NCBI RefSeq assembly: GCF_000797445.1
Contig: NZ_JSWF01000016.1
Coordinates: 62,001 to 126,000, forward strand
DNA: 64,000 nt
Reading direction: 5' to 3'
Source: Lacinutrix jangbogonensis
GTDB taxonomy: Bacteria > Bacteroidota > Bacteroidia > Flavobacteriales > Flavobacteriaceae
The position numbers and the translations under genes are program-made. Positions 54,691 to 64,000 of the stretch are shown piece after piece (positions within the stretch are counted from its first letter, which is position 1; each line of letters starts with the position of its first letter). The notes under the pieces were generated by a model, which had not been told where the DNA came from, ran no database searches, and was given only the letters and a program-made list of their open reading frames with translations.

Positions 54691-55764
54691 CTAATTGTGA
54701 TAAATAGCTTTTAGCTTCTCAAAAACGAATTGCGCACTAGTAATTGCGCCTTCCATTTTACCCGGAAATACAGGGCTTGTTTCTGCTCCAGCAATAAATA
54801 GTTTGTTGTCTAAATATGTATTTTGAAATAAGGGATGACCATTATTGGATTGTGGTATTATAAAACGGTCACTAGTACTGGTAGTGTATTTTTCGTTTGC
54901 CCATACACATTCTTCATAGCTTTCAAAAGTTAAAGCTTGATCTCCATAATAACTTTGTAATTGCTTTAAAGCTAGTTTTTTTCGTTCTTCTTTTTTGTTT
55001 TTTGAAAACGCTGAGCTCATAAAACCGCTTAATGCGTATAGGTTGCTGTTAGCATTAGAATGGTCGTAGAATTCTTGAATAACACCAACGCTACTATAAA
55101 TTGTGCCACTAGTGTCTTTTGATTTCCAAAAAGGCGTTTTATAAGTAAAGCCAATCCTAATAGAATTATGCATCCAAGTATGGGTTTTTAATAAAAGCTC
55201 TTGAAAGTCTTGTGGTAAAGCAGGTTCTATAGCTATTTTTTTTGAAAATAATAATGGTGGAAGCGTAGATACAATATGCTTGCAATAGTATGTTGTGTCG
55301 TTACTGCTTGCTTCTAAGTCATCAGCGAGCAATTTTATAGTGAGAATCTTTTGGTTGCATGTAATCGTGTTTTCTGAAAGTCTCTCTGATAGACTTTTAA
55401 TAATAGAATACGTGCCATTTGTAACGCGATAGCTTACTAAGTTGTTTTCAGGTAGTTCCACCAGCTGAACAGCTTGTGTTTTGTTAGGGTGGTAAATAGC
55501 CGTGTTGCCATAATGTTGCTTAAAAACAGAGATCCCAAGTTCTTTTAACAATGCTAAAGCATTAAATTGTTGGTCTATTAACCAAGTAGCGCCTAATTCT
55601 ATTGGGGCTTGATTGGTATTGTGTTTTGTATTAATCCTACCGCCAATAGTACTGTTGGCCTCGAGAACTTTAACTTTGATATTTATGCTTTTAAGTAAGT
55701 AGGCGAGTGTTAAACCAGTTAAGCCACCACCAATAATAAGTACATCAGTTTTTATTGTTTTCAT
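54691..55764 (-). CDS. FAD-dependent amine oxidase-like protein
   Basis: 357 residues. The Rossmann motif IIGGGLTGLTLAYLL (10-24) and VLEANSTIGGRI (about 34-45) mark the flavin-containing monoamine-oxidase/phytoene-desaturase superfamily. The C-terminal LFIAGAETSPVFPGKMEGAI completes the FAD fold. The substrate is unknown. It starts 3 bp after the recG stop on the same strand and is probably co-transcribed with it. Confidence 0.9.
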   Translation of the reverse strand: MKTIKTDVLIIGGGLTGLTLAYLLKSINIKVKVLEANSTIGGRINTKHNTNQAPIELGATWLIDQQFNALALLKELGISVFKQHYGNTAIYHPNKTQAVQLVELPENNLVSYRVTNGTYSIIKSLSERLSENTITCNQKILTIKLLADDLEASSNDTTYYCKHIVSTLPPLLFSKKIAIEPALPQDFQELLLKTHTWMHNSIRIGFTYKTPFWKSKDTSGTIYSSVGVIQEFYDHSNANSNLYALSGFMSSAFSKNKKEERKKLALKQLQSYYGDQALTFESYEECVWANEKYTTSTSDRFIIPQSNNGHPLFQNTYLDNKLFIAGAETSPVFPGKMEGAITSAQFVFEKLKAIYHN

Positions 55765-55767
55765 AGA

Positions 55768-57870
55768 TTACGAAATGTAGTTCCAAATATTCTTATACTT
55801 ACTCATTTGTCTATAGGTTTCCAAAATCACAGCATTTTCCTCGTGACCAAGTGATGGGTCTTTTTCTAAAACCTTTTTAGCCGAAAAACGAGCTTGTTGT
55901 AAAATGTCGCTATCTTTTATAATATCTGCTATCCTAAGATTTAAAATGCCACTTTGTTGTGTTCCTGTAATATCACCAGGCCCACGAAGTTTTAAATCAA
56001 CTTCAGCAATTTCGAAACCATCATTAGTTCTTACCATGGTTTGAATACGTTTTTTACTGTTTTCAGATTGTTTATGGCTCGTCATTAAAATACAATAACT
56101 TTGTTCTGCTCCACGACCAACACGACCTCTTAATTGGTGTAATTGCGATAAGCCAAAACGCTCTGCGCTTTCGATAATCATTACCGAAGCATTAGGTACA
56201 TTTACGCCAACTTCAATTACAGTTGTTGCAACCATTATTTGTGTTTGACCTTTTATAAAACGTTGCATTTCGAACTCTTTATCTGCAGGTTTCATTTTGC
56301 CATGTACAATAGAAATTTGATACTCTGGAGTAGGGAAGTCTCGAGAGATACTTTCATAGCCATCCATTAAATCTTTGTAGTCCATTTGTGCGCTTTCTTG
56401 TATCAATGGATAGACAATATAAACCTGTCTTTTTTTCTTGATTTCTGAACGCATAAATTGAAAAACTTTTAGTCTATTTGAGTCGTATCTATGGACTGTT
56501 TTTATGGCCTTTCTTCCAGGTGGTAATTCGTCTATAATCGAGATGTCTAAATCACCATAAACAGACATTGCTAAAGTACGTGGAATTGGTGTTGCAGTCA
56601 TTACTAAAACGTGAGGAGGGAAGGTGTTTTTTTTCCATAATTTTGAACGTTGTTTTACGCCAAATCTATGTTGCTCGTCTATAATTGCTAAGCCTAAATT
56701 TTTAAATATCACCTTATCTTCAAGTAGAGCGTGCGTACCAATTAGGATGTCTAATTCGCCATTCTCGAGCATTTCATGGATTTCACGACGTTGTGAAGTG
56801 TTACTTGAACCTTGAAGCAGTTTAATGCTGATATTTAGTTCTTTGCATAGTTCTTCTAATCCATTATAATGTTGTACTGACAAAATAGCAGTAGGTGCCA
56901 TTAAGCATGCTTGGAAACCATTGTCAAGTGCTATAAGCATTGACATCAATGCTACAATTGTTTTTCCAGATCCAACATCGCCTTGTAATAAGCGATTCAT
57001 TTGGGCGTTACTACCCATATCTGCTCTAATTTCTTTCAGAACTCTTTTTTGCGCACCAGTTAATTCGAACGGTAAATGGTTTTTGAAAAAGCTATTGAAA
57101 TGTGCTCCAACGGTTTCAAAAGGAAATCCTTTTATCTTAGATTTATGGATTAAATTTTTCAGAATTAATTGTAACTGTATGTAAAATAATTCTTCAAATT
57201 TTAGTCGAAATTCAGCCTTAAAAAGTAAGTCGGAATTCTTAGGGAAATGAATGTTAAAAAGAGCTTCAGATTTAGGAATTAATTTAAGGTTTTCCAGGAG
57301 GTCTTTAGAGAGTGTTTCTACAAATTTCCCACCAGTTTCTATGAAGAGATTTTGCATGATTTTTATCATCATGCGATTGGTGATTCCTCTTGTAGATAAC
57401 TTCTCTGTAGAAGGATAAATAGGTTGTAAAGATGAGCGCAAACTTTGCTCGTGTTCAGACAATAATTCAATATCTGGATGTGCCATATTGTACTTGCCCC
57501 CAAAACTATTTACCTTCCCAAATATAACATAAGACACATTTGTTTTTAGCCCTTCTCTAATCCATTTCTGGCCACGAAACCATACCAATTCCATAGTGCC
57601 TGTATCGTCTTGAAAAGTAGCAACTAAACGTTTTCCTCTTTTCTGAGAAATTTCTTTAAAACTAGTTATTTTTCCAATAACTTGAACTTCTGCAGTGTTT
57701 TGATGTAGTGTATTTACTTTATAGTATTTCGTGCGATCTAAATAACGATTTGGAAATAGATTGATGAGGTCTTGATAGGTATGAATACCAAGTTCCTTGC
57801 GAAGCAAATCTGCACGATTTGGTCCAACACCTTTAAGATAATCTATTGAAGTTTGAAGATTAGTAGCCAT
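55768..57870 (-). CDS. recG: ATP-dependent DNA helicase RecG
   Basis: 700 residues. The wedge OB-fold domain (about 60-180) precedes the helicase core: Walker A GDVGSGKT (297-304), DEQH box (398-401), the QxxGRxGR-type HQLRGRVGRG and the TIVEVGVN-type ATTVIEVGVNVPNA. It remodels stalled replication forks and Holliday junctions. Bacteroidota RecG of this length is typical. The amine oxidase gene follows 3 bp later. Confidence 0.97.
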   Translation of the reverse strand: MATNLQTSIDYLKGVGPNRADLLRKELGIHTYQDLINLFPNRYLDRTKYYKVNTLHQNTAEVQVIGKITSFKEISQKRGKRLVATFQDDTGTMELVWFRGQKWIREGLKTNVSYVIFGKVNSFGGKYNMAHPDIELLSEHEQSLRSSLQPIYPSTEKLSTRGITNRMMIKIMQNLFIETGGKFVETLSKDLLENLKLIPKSEALFNIHFPKNSDLLFKAEFRLKFEELFYIQLQLILKNLIHKSKIKGFPFETVGAHFNSFFKNHLPFELTGAQKRVLKEIRADMGSNAQMNRLLQGDVGSGKTIVALMSMLIALDNGFQACLMAPTAILSVQHYNGLEELCKELNISIKLLQGSSNTSQRREIHEMLENGELDILIGTHALLEDKVIFKNLGLAIIDEQHRFGVKQRSKLWKKNTFPPHVLVMTATPIPRTLAMSVYGDLDISIIDELPPGRKAIKTVHRYDSNRLKVFQFMRSEIKKKRQVYIVYPLIQESAQMDYKDLMDGYESISRDFPTPEYQISIVHGKMKPADKEFEMQRFIKGQTQIMVATTVIEVGVNVPNASVMIIESAERFGLSQLHQLRGRVGRGAEQSYCILMTSHKQSENSKKRIQTMVRTNDGFEIAEVDLKLRGPGDITGTQQSGILNLRIADIIKDSDILQQARFSAKKVLEKDPSLGHEENAVILETYRQMSKYKNIWNYIS

Positions 57871-57956
57871 TTTTCAAATAAAAAACTAAAATACATGATT
57901 TATCAAATTAAAATAGAATTTTTCTTAAATTCGTGCAGCCTTTAAAATAATTAAAA

Positions 57957-59656
57957 ATGAAAAAACCAAGTTAATTAAAGTTGCTGAGATAGTTACCGTA
58001 ATTATTGGAATGTTATTTATTATTAATTGTAGTAGTAATGACGATTCTCAAACTGTAACGCCATCAGCGCAAATAATATCTACTGGAAGTATTTTAAAAT
58101 ATGGGGATGTCGATGTTTTGTGTTATTCTGTTTCACAAAGTTTACAAGTTAAAGGCACCAATTTAACAGGAAATATATCGCTTTCTACATCTGCAAATTT
58201 TCAATTATCTCTTGATGATGCTAGTTTTAGTAACGCAGTAACTATTAATGCAGCGTCTGGAAACGCTGGAAACACAATTATTTATGTAAGGTTCTCACCT
58301 GCACAGGATGCCATTGGTAATACAACAGGTAATTTAACTTTATAAAGTTCTCAGGCTACAGTAATCACATTAGCATTAATAGGTATGGGTGTTAGTATTA
58401 CTCCAATAATAAATGTATTTGGTACAATTAATAATTTTGGTGATGTTATGGTTTTGGAAAATGCTGTAGAACAAAACATTAATGTAAATGGAGATAATCT
58501 GGTGTCAGATATTACCGTTTCTGCAAGCACAGATTTTAATGTATCCCTAGATAATGTTACGTATACTTCTTCTTTACAAGTCCCTGCTGCAATAGTAAAT
58601 GATAATACAACTGTTTATGTGCGTTTTAGTCCAAGTGTAGTTGGTAATGGAACAGGAACGATAACCATGTCTAATCAAGACACTACGGATGCTGTCATTG
58701 ATGTAGAAGGTAATGGAATTCCTGTAATACAAAATTATGTCTCATTTAATAAACAAGCTTTGGGTTTTGGAGGAGGTTTTAATCAATCTGCATCCCAAAC
58801 ATTTAATTTGTCTGCAGATTTAACTAATATTGTGCAAATTAAAATGTTTGTGCAAATAGATTGTCCTACTTCTGGTTGCGATGATTGGGACCGTTTTGCT
58901 AATATTAAAGTAAAAGACCAAGTAACAGGAAGTTGGTTTGAAATTGGTCGTTATATTACACCATATTGGACAGGAACACAGCAATTAGATAGAGGTTTAG
59001 AATTCGACGTTACTGACTTTAAAGGGTTATTGTCCGGAGCTGTAGAATTAAGAATTTATATTGAGAATTGGACTTCTAAAGCAGATTTAATTTCTGTAGA
59101 TTTTGATTATATTGAAGGGACTCCAGATTATCCGTATTATGCAGTTTCTGAGGTTTTAGGCTATCATGCTAATTCTATAGATGGTGTGCCTTACGGCGTA
59201 AGGTATAGTTTAGATTTAGACAAACAAATTAGTGTTCCTGGCAATGCAGAAAGTACACATTTAAGAACAGCTATTTCTGGTTGGGGCCACGCAACACCAA
59301 ATGATGCAGGAGGAAGACCTTGTGCAGAATGGTGTTACAGAACACACGATATTAAAATAAATGGAAGTAATGCTTTTAGTCATTATCTAGGGCCTTTGGG
59401 TTGTGCATCTAATCCTGTAAACAATCAAAATCCTGGAAATTGGACTCCGGATAGAGCAGGTTGGTGTCCTGGAATGGCAGTACCAACAAGAATAGATAAT
59501 TTAACTTCTCCAATGGCTGGAAGTACTTTTACTTTTGAATATGATTTTGAAGATTGGGTAAATAACGGAGCAAACGGAAGTGCTTATTATGCGACATCAA
59601 CATATGTAGTTGTAAAAAGTAATTCGGTAATTACTGCACCGAATGTGATAGATTAA
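57957..59656 (+). pseudogene. PNGase F homologue behind ASH-like repeats, broken upstream
   Basis: The C-terminal 310 residues (ORF 58385-59656) match peptide-N4-(N-acetyl-beta-D-glucosaminyl)asparagine amidase F. They contain CDDWDRFAN with Asp169, LRIYIENW with Glu227 and CAEWCYR with Glu315, the counterparts of the PNGase F acids Asp60, Glu118 and Glu206. Upstream are two Ig/ASH-like modules (VNGTFGDVDVLC- and VFGTINNFGDVMV-type) behind a lipobox NCSSND. An in-frame TAA at 58343-58345 interrupts the protein. The start codon region (57957) also needs one more A in its A6 run to connect to the lipoprotein signal. Two lesions suggest a pseudogene, although the enzyme domain itself is intact. 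Confidence 0.85.
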
Positions 59657-59673
59657 TAGTAATAGAGTAAAAC

Positions 59674-59711
59674 AAAAAGACCACTATTTCGTGAAAAAAA
59701 TGGTCTTTTGA
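59674..59711 (+). terminator. Intrinsic terminator after the PNGase F homologue
   Basis: AAAAAGACCA and TGGTCTTTTG form the stem around a loop of about 17 nt. It may also serve the convergent universal stress protein gene. Confidence 0.75.
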
Positions 59712-59734
59712 TTTATATAAAGTTCTACTATATT

Positions 59735-60496
59735 TTATTGTTCTCCTTTAAGCACTAAAAGTGGTTTTCTGCTTTCAAAATCAGATTTACTTACACCATT
59801 ATCGTGTAAAGTTTCGCTCCATAGTTTCTGAAAGAAACCACGTTTACGTCTAAAAACGCATATAAGATCTGGTTCTACAACGTGAATGTATTCTAATAAG
59901 CCTTGGAATAATGTTGCGTTTTCAGTAGAATAATATTTTGAAGTTAAAATAGCTAAATCTTTATCGAACATTAAGTCTTCAGGTAAATATTCTGGTGTTT
60001 TAACTTGTAAAAGCGTCATCTGAGCTTTAAGTTGTAAAAGTATAGTTTCAATTGGTTTTGTAGCATCTTCAGCTTTTATTATACCAGATTTTATAGCTGT
60101 TAAAACAGTAGCTATTGCTTCAAATTTATAATCTTCCGGAATTAATAAAACGGGCATATCTGTTTTTCTCACAATACTACCAGATAAATCGTCTAAATAT
60201 AGTTTCTCGTTAGTTTTTGGAGTCCTTGCAGAAGCTACAATTAAATCCACGTTAAAATCTACACAGAATTCTTTAATGTATTCCAAAGTTTCTCCTTCGA
60301 AAAAGCGAAAATTAATATCAACACCTTGATTTTTAGCATGAGCGATAATTTCTTCTAAATGATCTTGCTCATCAATTTCTGTTAATTGAATACCATATAT
60401 CATTTCTGCTCCAACCGCTTTTGCAAAGTCGATAGCATAAATAAGTGTTGCTTTTTTCTCTTTAAGTGAGCTAATAGGTACTAAAAAGGTCTTCAT
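59735..60496 (-). CDS. Universal stress protein (two-domain)
   Basis: 253 residues with two UspA-like halves: MKTFLVPISSLKEKKATLIYAIDFAK at the start, SARTPKTNEKLYLDDLSGSIV in the first domain, and a more diverged second domain (about 135-253). The nucleotide-binding G-2x-G-9x-G(S/T) pattern is weak. Its role in starvation or stress survival is inferred from the family. It is monocistronic. Confidence 0.87.
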   Translation of the reverse strand: MKTFLVPISSLKEKKATLIYAIDFAKAVGAEMIYGIQLTEIDEQDHLEEIIAHAKNQGVDINFRFFEGETLEYIKEFCVDFNVDLIVASARTPKTNEKLYLDDLSGSIVRKTDMPVLLIPEDYKFEAIATVLTAIKSGIIKAEDATKPIETILLQLKAQMTLLQVKTPEYLPEDLMFDKDLAILTSKYYSTENATLFQGLLEYIHVVEPDLICVFRRKRGFFQKLWSETLHDNGVSKSDFESRKPLLVLKGEQ

Positions 60497-60672
60497 TATT
60501 ATTTAATATTTTCAAATTTTGTGCAAAAGTAGTTTATTTAGAGGAATTCATCACATTCTTGCTAATATTTCGTTTTAGGGTAGTTATTTATTGTACACTG
60601 AATTGCTGCGTATTCGAACTCATAGAATTATAAAAAATTGTATTTTGGTCTGATACTTGATTTAATCCTTAT

Positions 60673-62724
60673 ATGAGATACTTGATTTTTGTTTTAATTA
60701 TTTTTATTTGCTTTTCTTCGGAAGCCCAACAGGTTGAATATGTAGATTTTAAGACAGTGAATGCGAGGTTAGTAATTGTTCCAGACTCAACAAAGGTGTC
60801 TGGAAAAGTGAAATATTCATTTGAAATCTTGGAGAATATAGATTCAATTTATATTGACGCTATAAATATGAAGTTTAAGGATGTTCTTTTAAATGATAAA
60901 AAAATAGAATTTATCAACGACCTAAAGAAGGTTTGGTTTAAATCTAAATTTAGAAAAAATGTAACTTATTCTCTTACCTTCAACTATGTAGCTTATCCTA
61001 AAAAAGCAATGTACTTTGTTAAAAGGAATGAAGATTGGCAAATCTGGACTCAAGGTCAAGGGAAGTTTACTAGTAACTGGTTACCAAGTATTGATGATAC
61101 AAACGATAAAATTGAGTTTGATTTTTCAATTGTTAACTACGCAGATTATAAAGTAATTGCAAATGGAAAGTTGATAAAACGAGAAGGTGCGGTAAACATT
61201 TCTCAATGGCATTTCAACATGCAAAAACCAATGTCAAGCTATCTCGTAGCATTAGCTATTGGTAAATACGATAAAAAAGAAATCACCTCTAAAAGTGGAA
61301 TTCCATTAGAACTCTATTATTATCCTGAAGATTCGGCTAAAGTAGAACCAACGTATCGCTACACAAAACAAATGTTCGATTTCTTGGAAGAAGAAATTGG
61401 TGTTCCATTTCCTTGGCAAAACTATAAACAGGTTCCTGTAAAAGATTTTTTATACTCAGGAATGGAAAATACAAGTCTTACTATTTTTAGTGACGATTTT
61501 ATGATTGATAAAACTAGTTTTGTAGATAAAAACTATGTAAACGTAAATGCTCATGAACTCGCTCACCAGTGGTTTGGAGATTTTGTAACTGCAACCGAAG
61601 GTAAACACCATTGGCTACAAGAAGGTTTCGCAACTTATTATGCTTTGCTCGCAGAACGCGATATTTTTGGTGAAGATTATTATTACAATAGACTTTACGA
61701 ATATGCGAAACAGCTCATAGTTCAAGAGCAAGAAGACAAAGCAACTGCGTTGCTAGATCCAAAAGCGAGTAGTATAACCTTTTACAAAAAAGGAGCTTGG
61801 GCTTTACATGTTTTAAAAGAAAGAGTAGGAGAGCAGGTGTTTAAAAAGGCAGTGATTAATTACTTGAATAAGCATGCTTATAAAAATGTAGAAACTAATG
61901 ATTTTATTTCTGAAGTTGAAAAAATTTCAGGACAAGATTTAAGTGATTTTGAAAAGGATTGGTTATTGTCAAAAGAGTTGCCAATTTCAAAAATGAGAGC
62001 TACTTTAAAGAAAAACGAAAGCATTGCTTTTTTAGAAACAATAGAGCATACACCTTATTTAAGCTATAGAACAGACAAAAATGGGTTTATTCCTTCTAGT
62101 TTAGTTCATGAGTTGCCAAAAGGATTTTATATTGAAAGACTTGCTGTATTAAGCGAAGCTTTAAAGAAGCCAGATTACCCTACTTATAAAGATTTAATTG
62201 AGGAAGCTTTTAATTCTAAAGAAATAAAAATACGTCAACTTTTAGCTAAGCATAGTCCAGATGGTTTTAAGAAAGAGAGCGAAACATTATTACTAGATGC
62301 ATCTTATACTACAATAGAAATAGCATTATCAAATTTATGGTCTAAGTTCCCTAAAGATAGAGCTAAGTACTTAGATGCTACAAAAGATGTCGTTGGTTTT
62401 AACGATAAAAATGTAAGAACTTTATGGTTGGCTTTAGCCTTATTAACACCCGAATATAATTCAGGATTCAACACCGTTTATATAAAAGAATTAAGCGATT
62501 ACACTTCGTCTAAATATAGTTTCCAAACACGACAAAATGCATTTTCTTTTATTAATAATCTACAGATTTTTAATATTGAAACATTAATAAATTTAATTGA
62601 TGCAACAGCTCACCATAATTGGAGATTTAAGAGTTTTGCACGCGATTTATTAAAATCGTTAAGTGAAGAAGAAAAATATAAAGAGATAATTGCTAATTTG
62701 CAAGAGCAACTAAAAGAACAGTAA
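60673..62724 (+). CDS. M1 family metallopeptidase (aminopeptidase)
   Basis: 683 residues, signal peptide ending at SSEAQ. The zinc motif HELAHQWFGD (294-298, with Glu317 in HHWLQEGFATYY) and the GMENT exopeptidase-type motif (263-267) identify the gluzincin M1 peptidase. A C-terminal helical HEAT-like region (about 470-683) follows. It should cleave N-terminal residues from peptides outside the cytoplasm, and the substrate range is unknown. Confidence 0.94.
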   Translation: MRYLIFVLIIFICFSSEAQQVEYVDFKTVNARLVIVPDSTKVSGKVKYSFEILENIDSIYIDAINMKFKDVLLNDKKIEFINDLKKVWFKSKFRKNVTYSLTFNYVAYPKKAMYFVKRNEDWQIWTQGQGKFTSNWLPSIDDTNDKIEFDFSIVNYADYKVIANGKLIKREGAVNISQWHFNMQKPMSSYLVALAIGKYDKKEITSKSGIPLELYYYPEDSAKVEPTYRYTKQMFDFLEEEIGVPFPWQNYKQVPVKDFLYSGMENTSLTIFSDDFMIDKTSFVDKNYVNVNAHELAHQWFGDFVTATEGKHHWLQEGFATYYALLAERDIFGEDYYYNRLYEYAKQLIVQEQEDKATALLDPKASSITFYKKGAWALHVLKERVGEQVFKKAVINYLNKHAYKNVETNDFISEVEKISGQDLSDFEKDWLLSKELPISKMRATLKKNESIAFLETIEHTPYLSYRTDKNGFIPSSLVHELPKGFYIERLAVLSEALKKPDYPTYKDLIEEAFNSKEIKIRQLLAKHSPDGFKKESETLLLDASYTTIEIALSNLWSKFPKDRAKYLDATKDVVGFNDKNVRTLWLALALLTPEYNSGFNTVYIKELSDYTSSKYSFQTRQNAFSFINNLQIFNIETLINLIDATAHHNWRFKSFARDLLKSLSEEEKYKEIIANLQEQLKEQ

Positions 62725-62812
62725 TTCTAAATGACGTTGCTTACCAAACTGCTAACTCGAAAGATTAATTTAATGAGAATTCCGTCTTTTCGGAAATAAA
62801 AAACAACAATAA

Positions 62813-63739
62813 TTGAAAGCACTAGTAATTTCAGGAGGAGGAAGTAAAGGCGCATTTGCTGGAGGAGTTGCACAATATCTTATTGAGCATGAAGGGCGAG
62901 AATACGATATGTTTTTGGGGACTTCGACTGGAAGTTTATTGGTTCCACATCTAGCTTCAAACGATATTGGAAAATTGTACGATGTGTTTACCCATGTAAA
63001 CCAACATTCTATTTTTAGTATTAATCCTTTCATTATAAAAAAGAAAAATGGTAGAGAGTATGTGTCTATAAACTACTTTAATACCTTACTTCAATTTATA
63101 AAGAGAAGGCGAACGTTTGGCGAGAGTAAATCTTTAAAAAAGTTAATTAGAAAAAACTTTACGCTAGAAGAGTATAATCGCATTCGTAAAGAAAAAGAAG
63201 ATGTGGTTGTAACGGTTGCTAACCTTTCTAAAAACCGAACAGAATACAAATCTATTAACGATTTTAGTTATGAAGAATTCTGCGATTGGATTTGGATTTC
63301 ATGTAATTATATTCCGTTTATGTCTTTAGTAAAACGTAATGGTTTTGAGTATGCAGATGGTGGTTTAGGCTGTGTTGTTCCCATTCGAGAAGCCATAAAT
63401 AGAGGCGCAACAGAAATAGATGCTATTATACTAGAAAGTGAAAATCTAGAATACAATAAAGTATTGGGTAAAAATCCATTTTCTTTAATGATTAACCTCT
63501 TTGGCCACTTGTTAGACCAGGTAGAAAGAGGAGATATTACTATTGGAAAATTGGCTGCTAAGCATAGGAATGTTAAGCTTAATTTGTATTATACTCCAAC
63601 AAAATTGACAGAAAACTCGCTTATTTTTAATAAGACTTTAATGGAAAAGTGGTGGAGGGAAGGGTTTTTATATGCTCAAGAAAAACATGGGGAAAGTAAT
63701 CCGTTAAATTCGACAGTGCCAATAAAACCTAATGTATAA
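62813..63739 (+). CDS. Patatin-like phospholipase family protein
   Basis: 308 residues from the TTG at 62813, which directly precedes KALVISGGGSKGAFAGG; no other start fits. The oxyanion loop GGGSKG (8-13), nucleophile Ser38 in GTSTGS and the catalytic Asp182 in YADGGLG form the Ser/Asp dyad of patatins. It has no signal peptide, so it acts in the cytoplasm on an unknown acyl ester. It lies 88 bp after the M1 peptidase gene and could be co-transcribed. Confidence 0.93.
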   Translation: MKALVISGGGSKGAFAGGVAQYLIEHEGREYDMFLGTSTGSLLVPHLASNDIGKLYDVFTHVNQHSIFSINPFIIKKKNGREYVSINYFNTLLQFIKRRRTFGESKSLKKLIRKNFTLEEYNRIRKEKEDVVVTVANLSKNRTEYKSINDFSYEEFCDWIWISCNYIPFMSLVKRNGFEYADGGLGCVVPIREAINRGATEIDAIILESENLEYNKVLGKNPFSLMINLFGHLLDQVERGDITIGKLAAKHRNVKLNLYYTPTKLTENSLIFNKTLMEKWWREGFLYAQEKHGESNPLNSTVPIKPNV

Positions 63740-63832
63740 AATTGTAGAGTAGTAATTTTTAATAAAGAATTGTCTAAAAAAAAACAGCCAAATCATTGGG
63801 ATATTGCTTTCTTTATATATTTAATTTTCTGG

Positions 63833-64000
63833 CTATTGCCAAAGCTCACTTACCTCTTGTTTAATGTATGATAAGGCAGCACTGCTTGGTGGAGTTCTGT
63901 CTATCATGTCTGTTAAAATGTACTCTCTTAACTTATCGGCAGAATCTACTTTATCATTCAAAGCTGCTTTTCTAATAAGTTGAACTGTTGCATTTTTAGA
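63833..64000 (-). CDS. C-terminus of a gene cut by the window edge
   Basis: On the minus strand, 55 codons in frame end with TAG at 63833-63835. The visible tail, ATVQLIRKAALNDKVDSADK then REYILTDMIDRTPPSSAALS, is helical with no recognisable motif. The start and family lie outside the window. It is convergent with the patatin gene. Confidence 0.5.
   Translation of the reverse strand, partial: SKNATVQLIRKAALNDKVDSADKLREYILTDMIDRTPPSSAALSYIKQEVSELWQ

Noticed and set aside
1-64000. tRNA, rRNA, CRISPR array, prophage, insertion sequence or defence island.
   Set aside because: No T-loop-type tRNA signature, no regularly spaced repeats, and no transposase, integrase, Cas, restriction or toxin-antitoxin proteins were found on reading both strands.

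Overview
The window looks like a chromosomal segment of a marine-type Flavobacteriaceae bacterium (Bacteroidota). The base composition is very AT-rich. Promoters fit the Bacteroidota TAnnTTTG -7 box. There are many lipoproteins and Bacteroidota-specific families (DUF5686, CRTAC1-type VCBS proteins, YtxJ, MiaE-like diiron protein, type IX secretion C-terminal sorting domains). Housekeeping genes (pcm, smpB, clpB, glyA, pheT, recG, mqo, small SRP RNA) are interleaved with species-variable genes. No rRNA, tRNA, CRISPR array, transposase, integrase or phage gene was seen. Layout: 0.0-2.9 kb holds a truncated Gfo/Idh/MocA oxidoreductase, divergent pcm and a frameshifted secreted cyanophycinase. 2.9-10.8 kb is an accessory stretch: small exported proteins, a frameshifted WG-repeat protein, a minus-strand cluster Crp/Fnr regulator - YceI - GTP cyclohydrolase II (frameshifted) - CDGSH/GltB-type FMN protein, and a YafK-like L,D-transpeptidase. 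It is punctuated by three same-orientation copies of a dispersed repeat carrying hairpins and decayed type IX sorting domains. 10.8-16.4 kb holds a DUF5686 outer membrane protein, then smpB, a GNAT, a lipoprotein histidine phosphatase, deoD and deoC. 16.5-23.6 kb holds OmpW, mqo, a large VCBS-repeat protein and a coiled-coil surface protein. 23.8-32.6 kb holds clpB, ytxJ, two tandem paralogous lipoproteins, and a 732-residue exported protein with a collapsed tandem duplicate beside it. 32.6-44.8 kb holds fahA, glyA, a beta-helix lipoprotein, a thioesterase/glutamine cyclotransferase pair, the SRP RNA, an SDR, a transaldolase behind a structured leader, a TlpA-like lipoprotein lacking redox cysteines and an ABC-F ATPase. 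44.8-64.0 kb holds an orphan sorting-domain remnant, pheT, lipoproteins, a second TlpA-like protein, CIA30, a DUF5018-like lipoprotein, MiaE-like, an amine oxidase-recG pair, a broken PNGase F gene, a universal stress protein, an M1 aminopeptidase and a patatin-like lipase. The most notable theme is gene decay. Four genes are interrupted, three of them with a lesion in a short A/T homopolymer that needs one more base. There are two decayed sorting-domain copies inside the repeats, an orphan sorting-domain tail, and one internally deleted tandem duplicate. The most interesting functional leads are the Crp-YceI-RibA-CDGSH/GltB cluster, the dispersed repeat with covarying hairpin arms, the transaldolase leader RNA, the ABC-F protein whose two degenerate motifs belong to one composite ATP site, and the PNGase F homologue with intact catalytic acids behind broken upstream sequence. 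I found no convincing new defence or mobile system.
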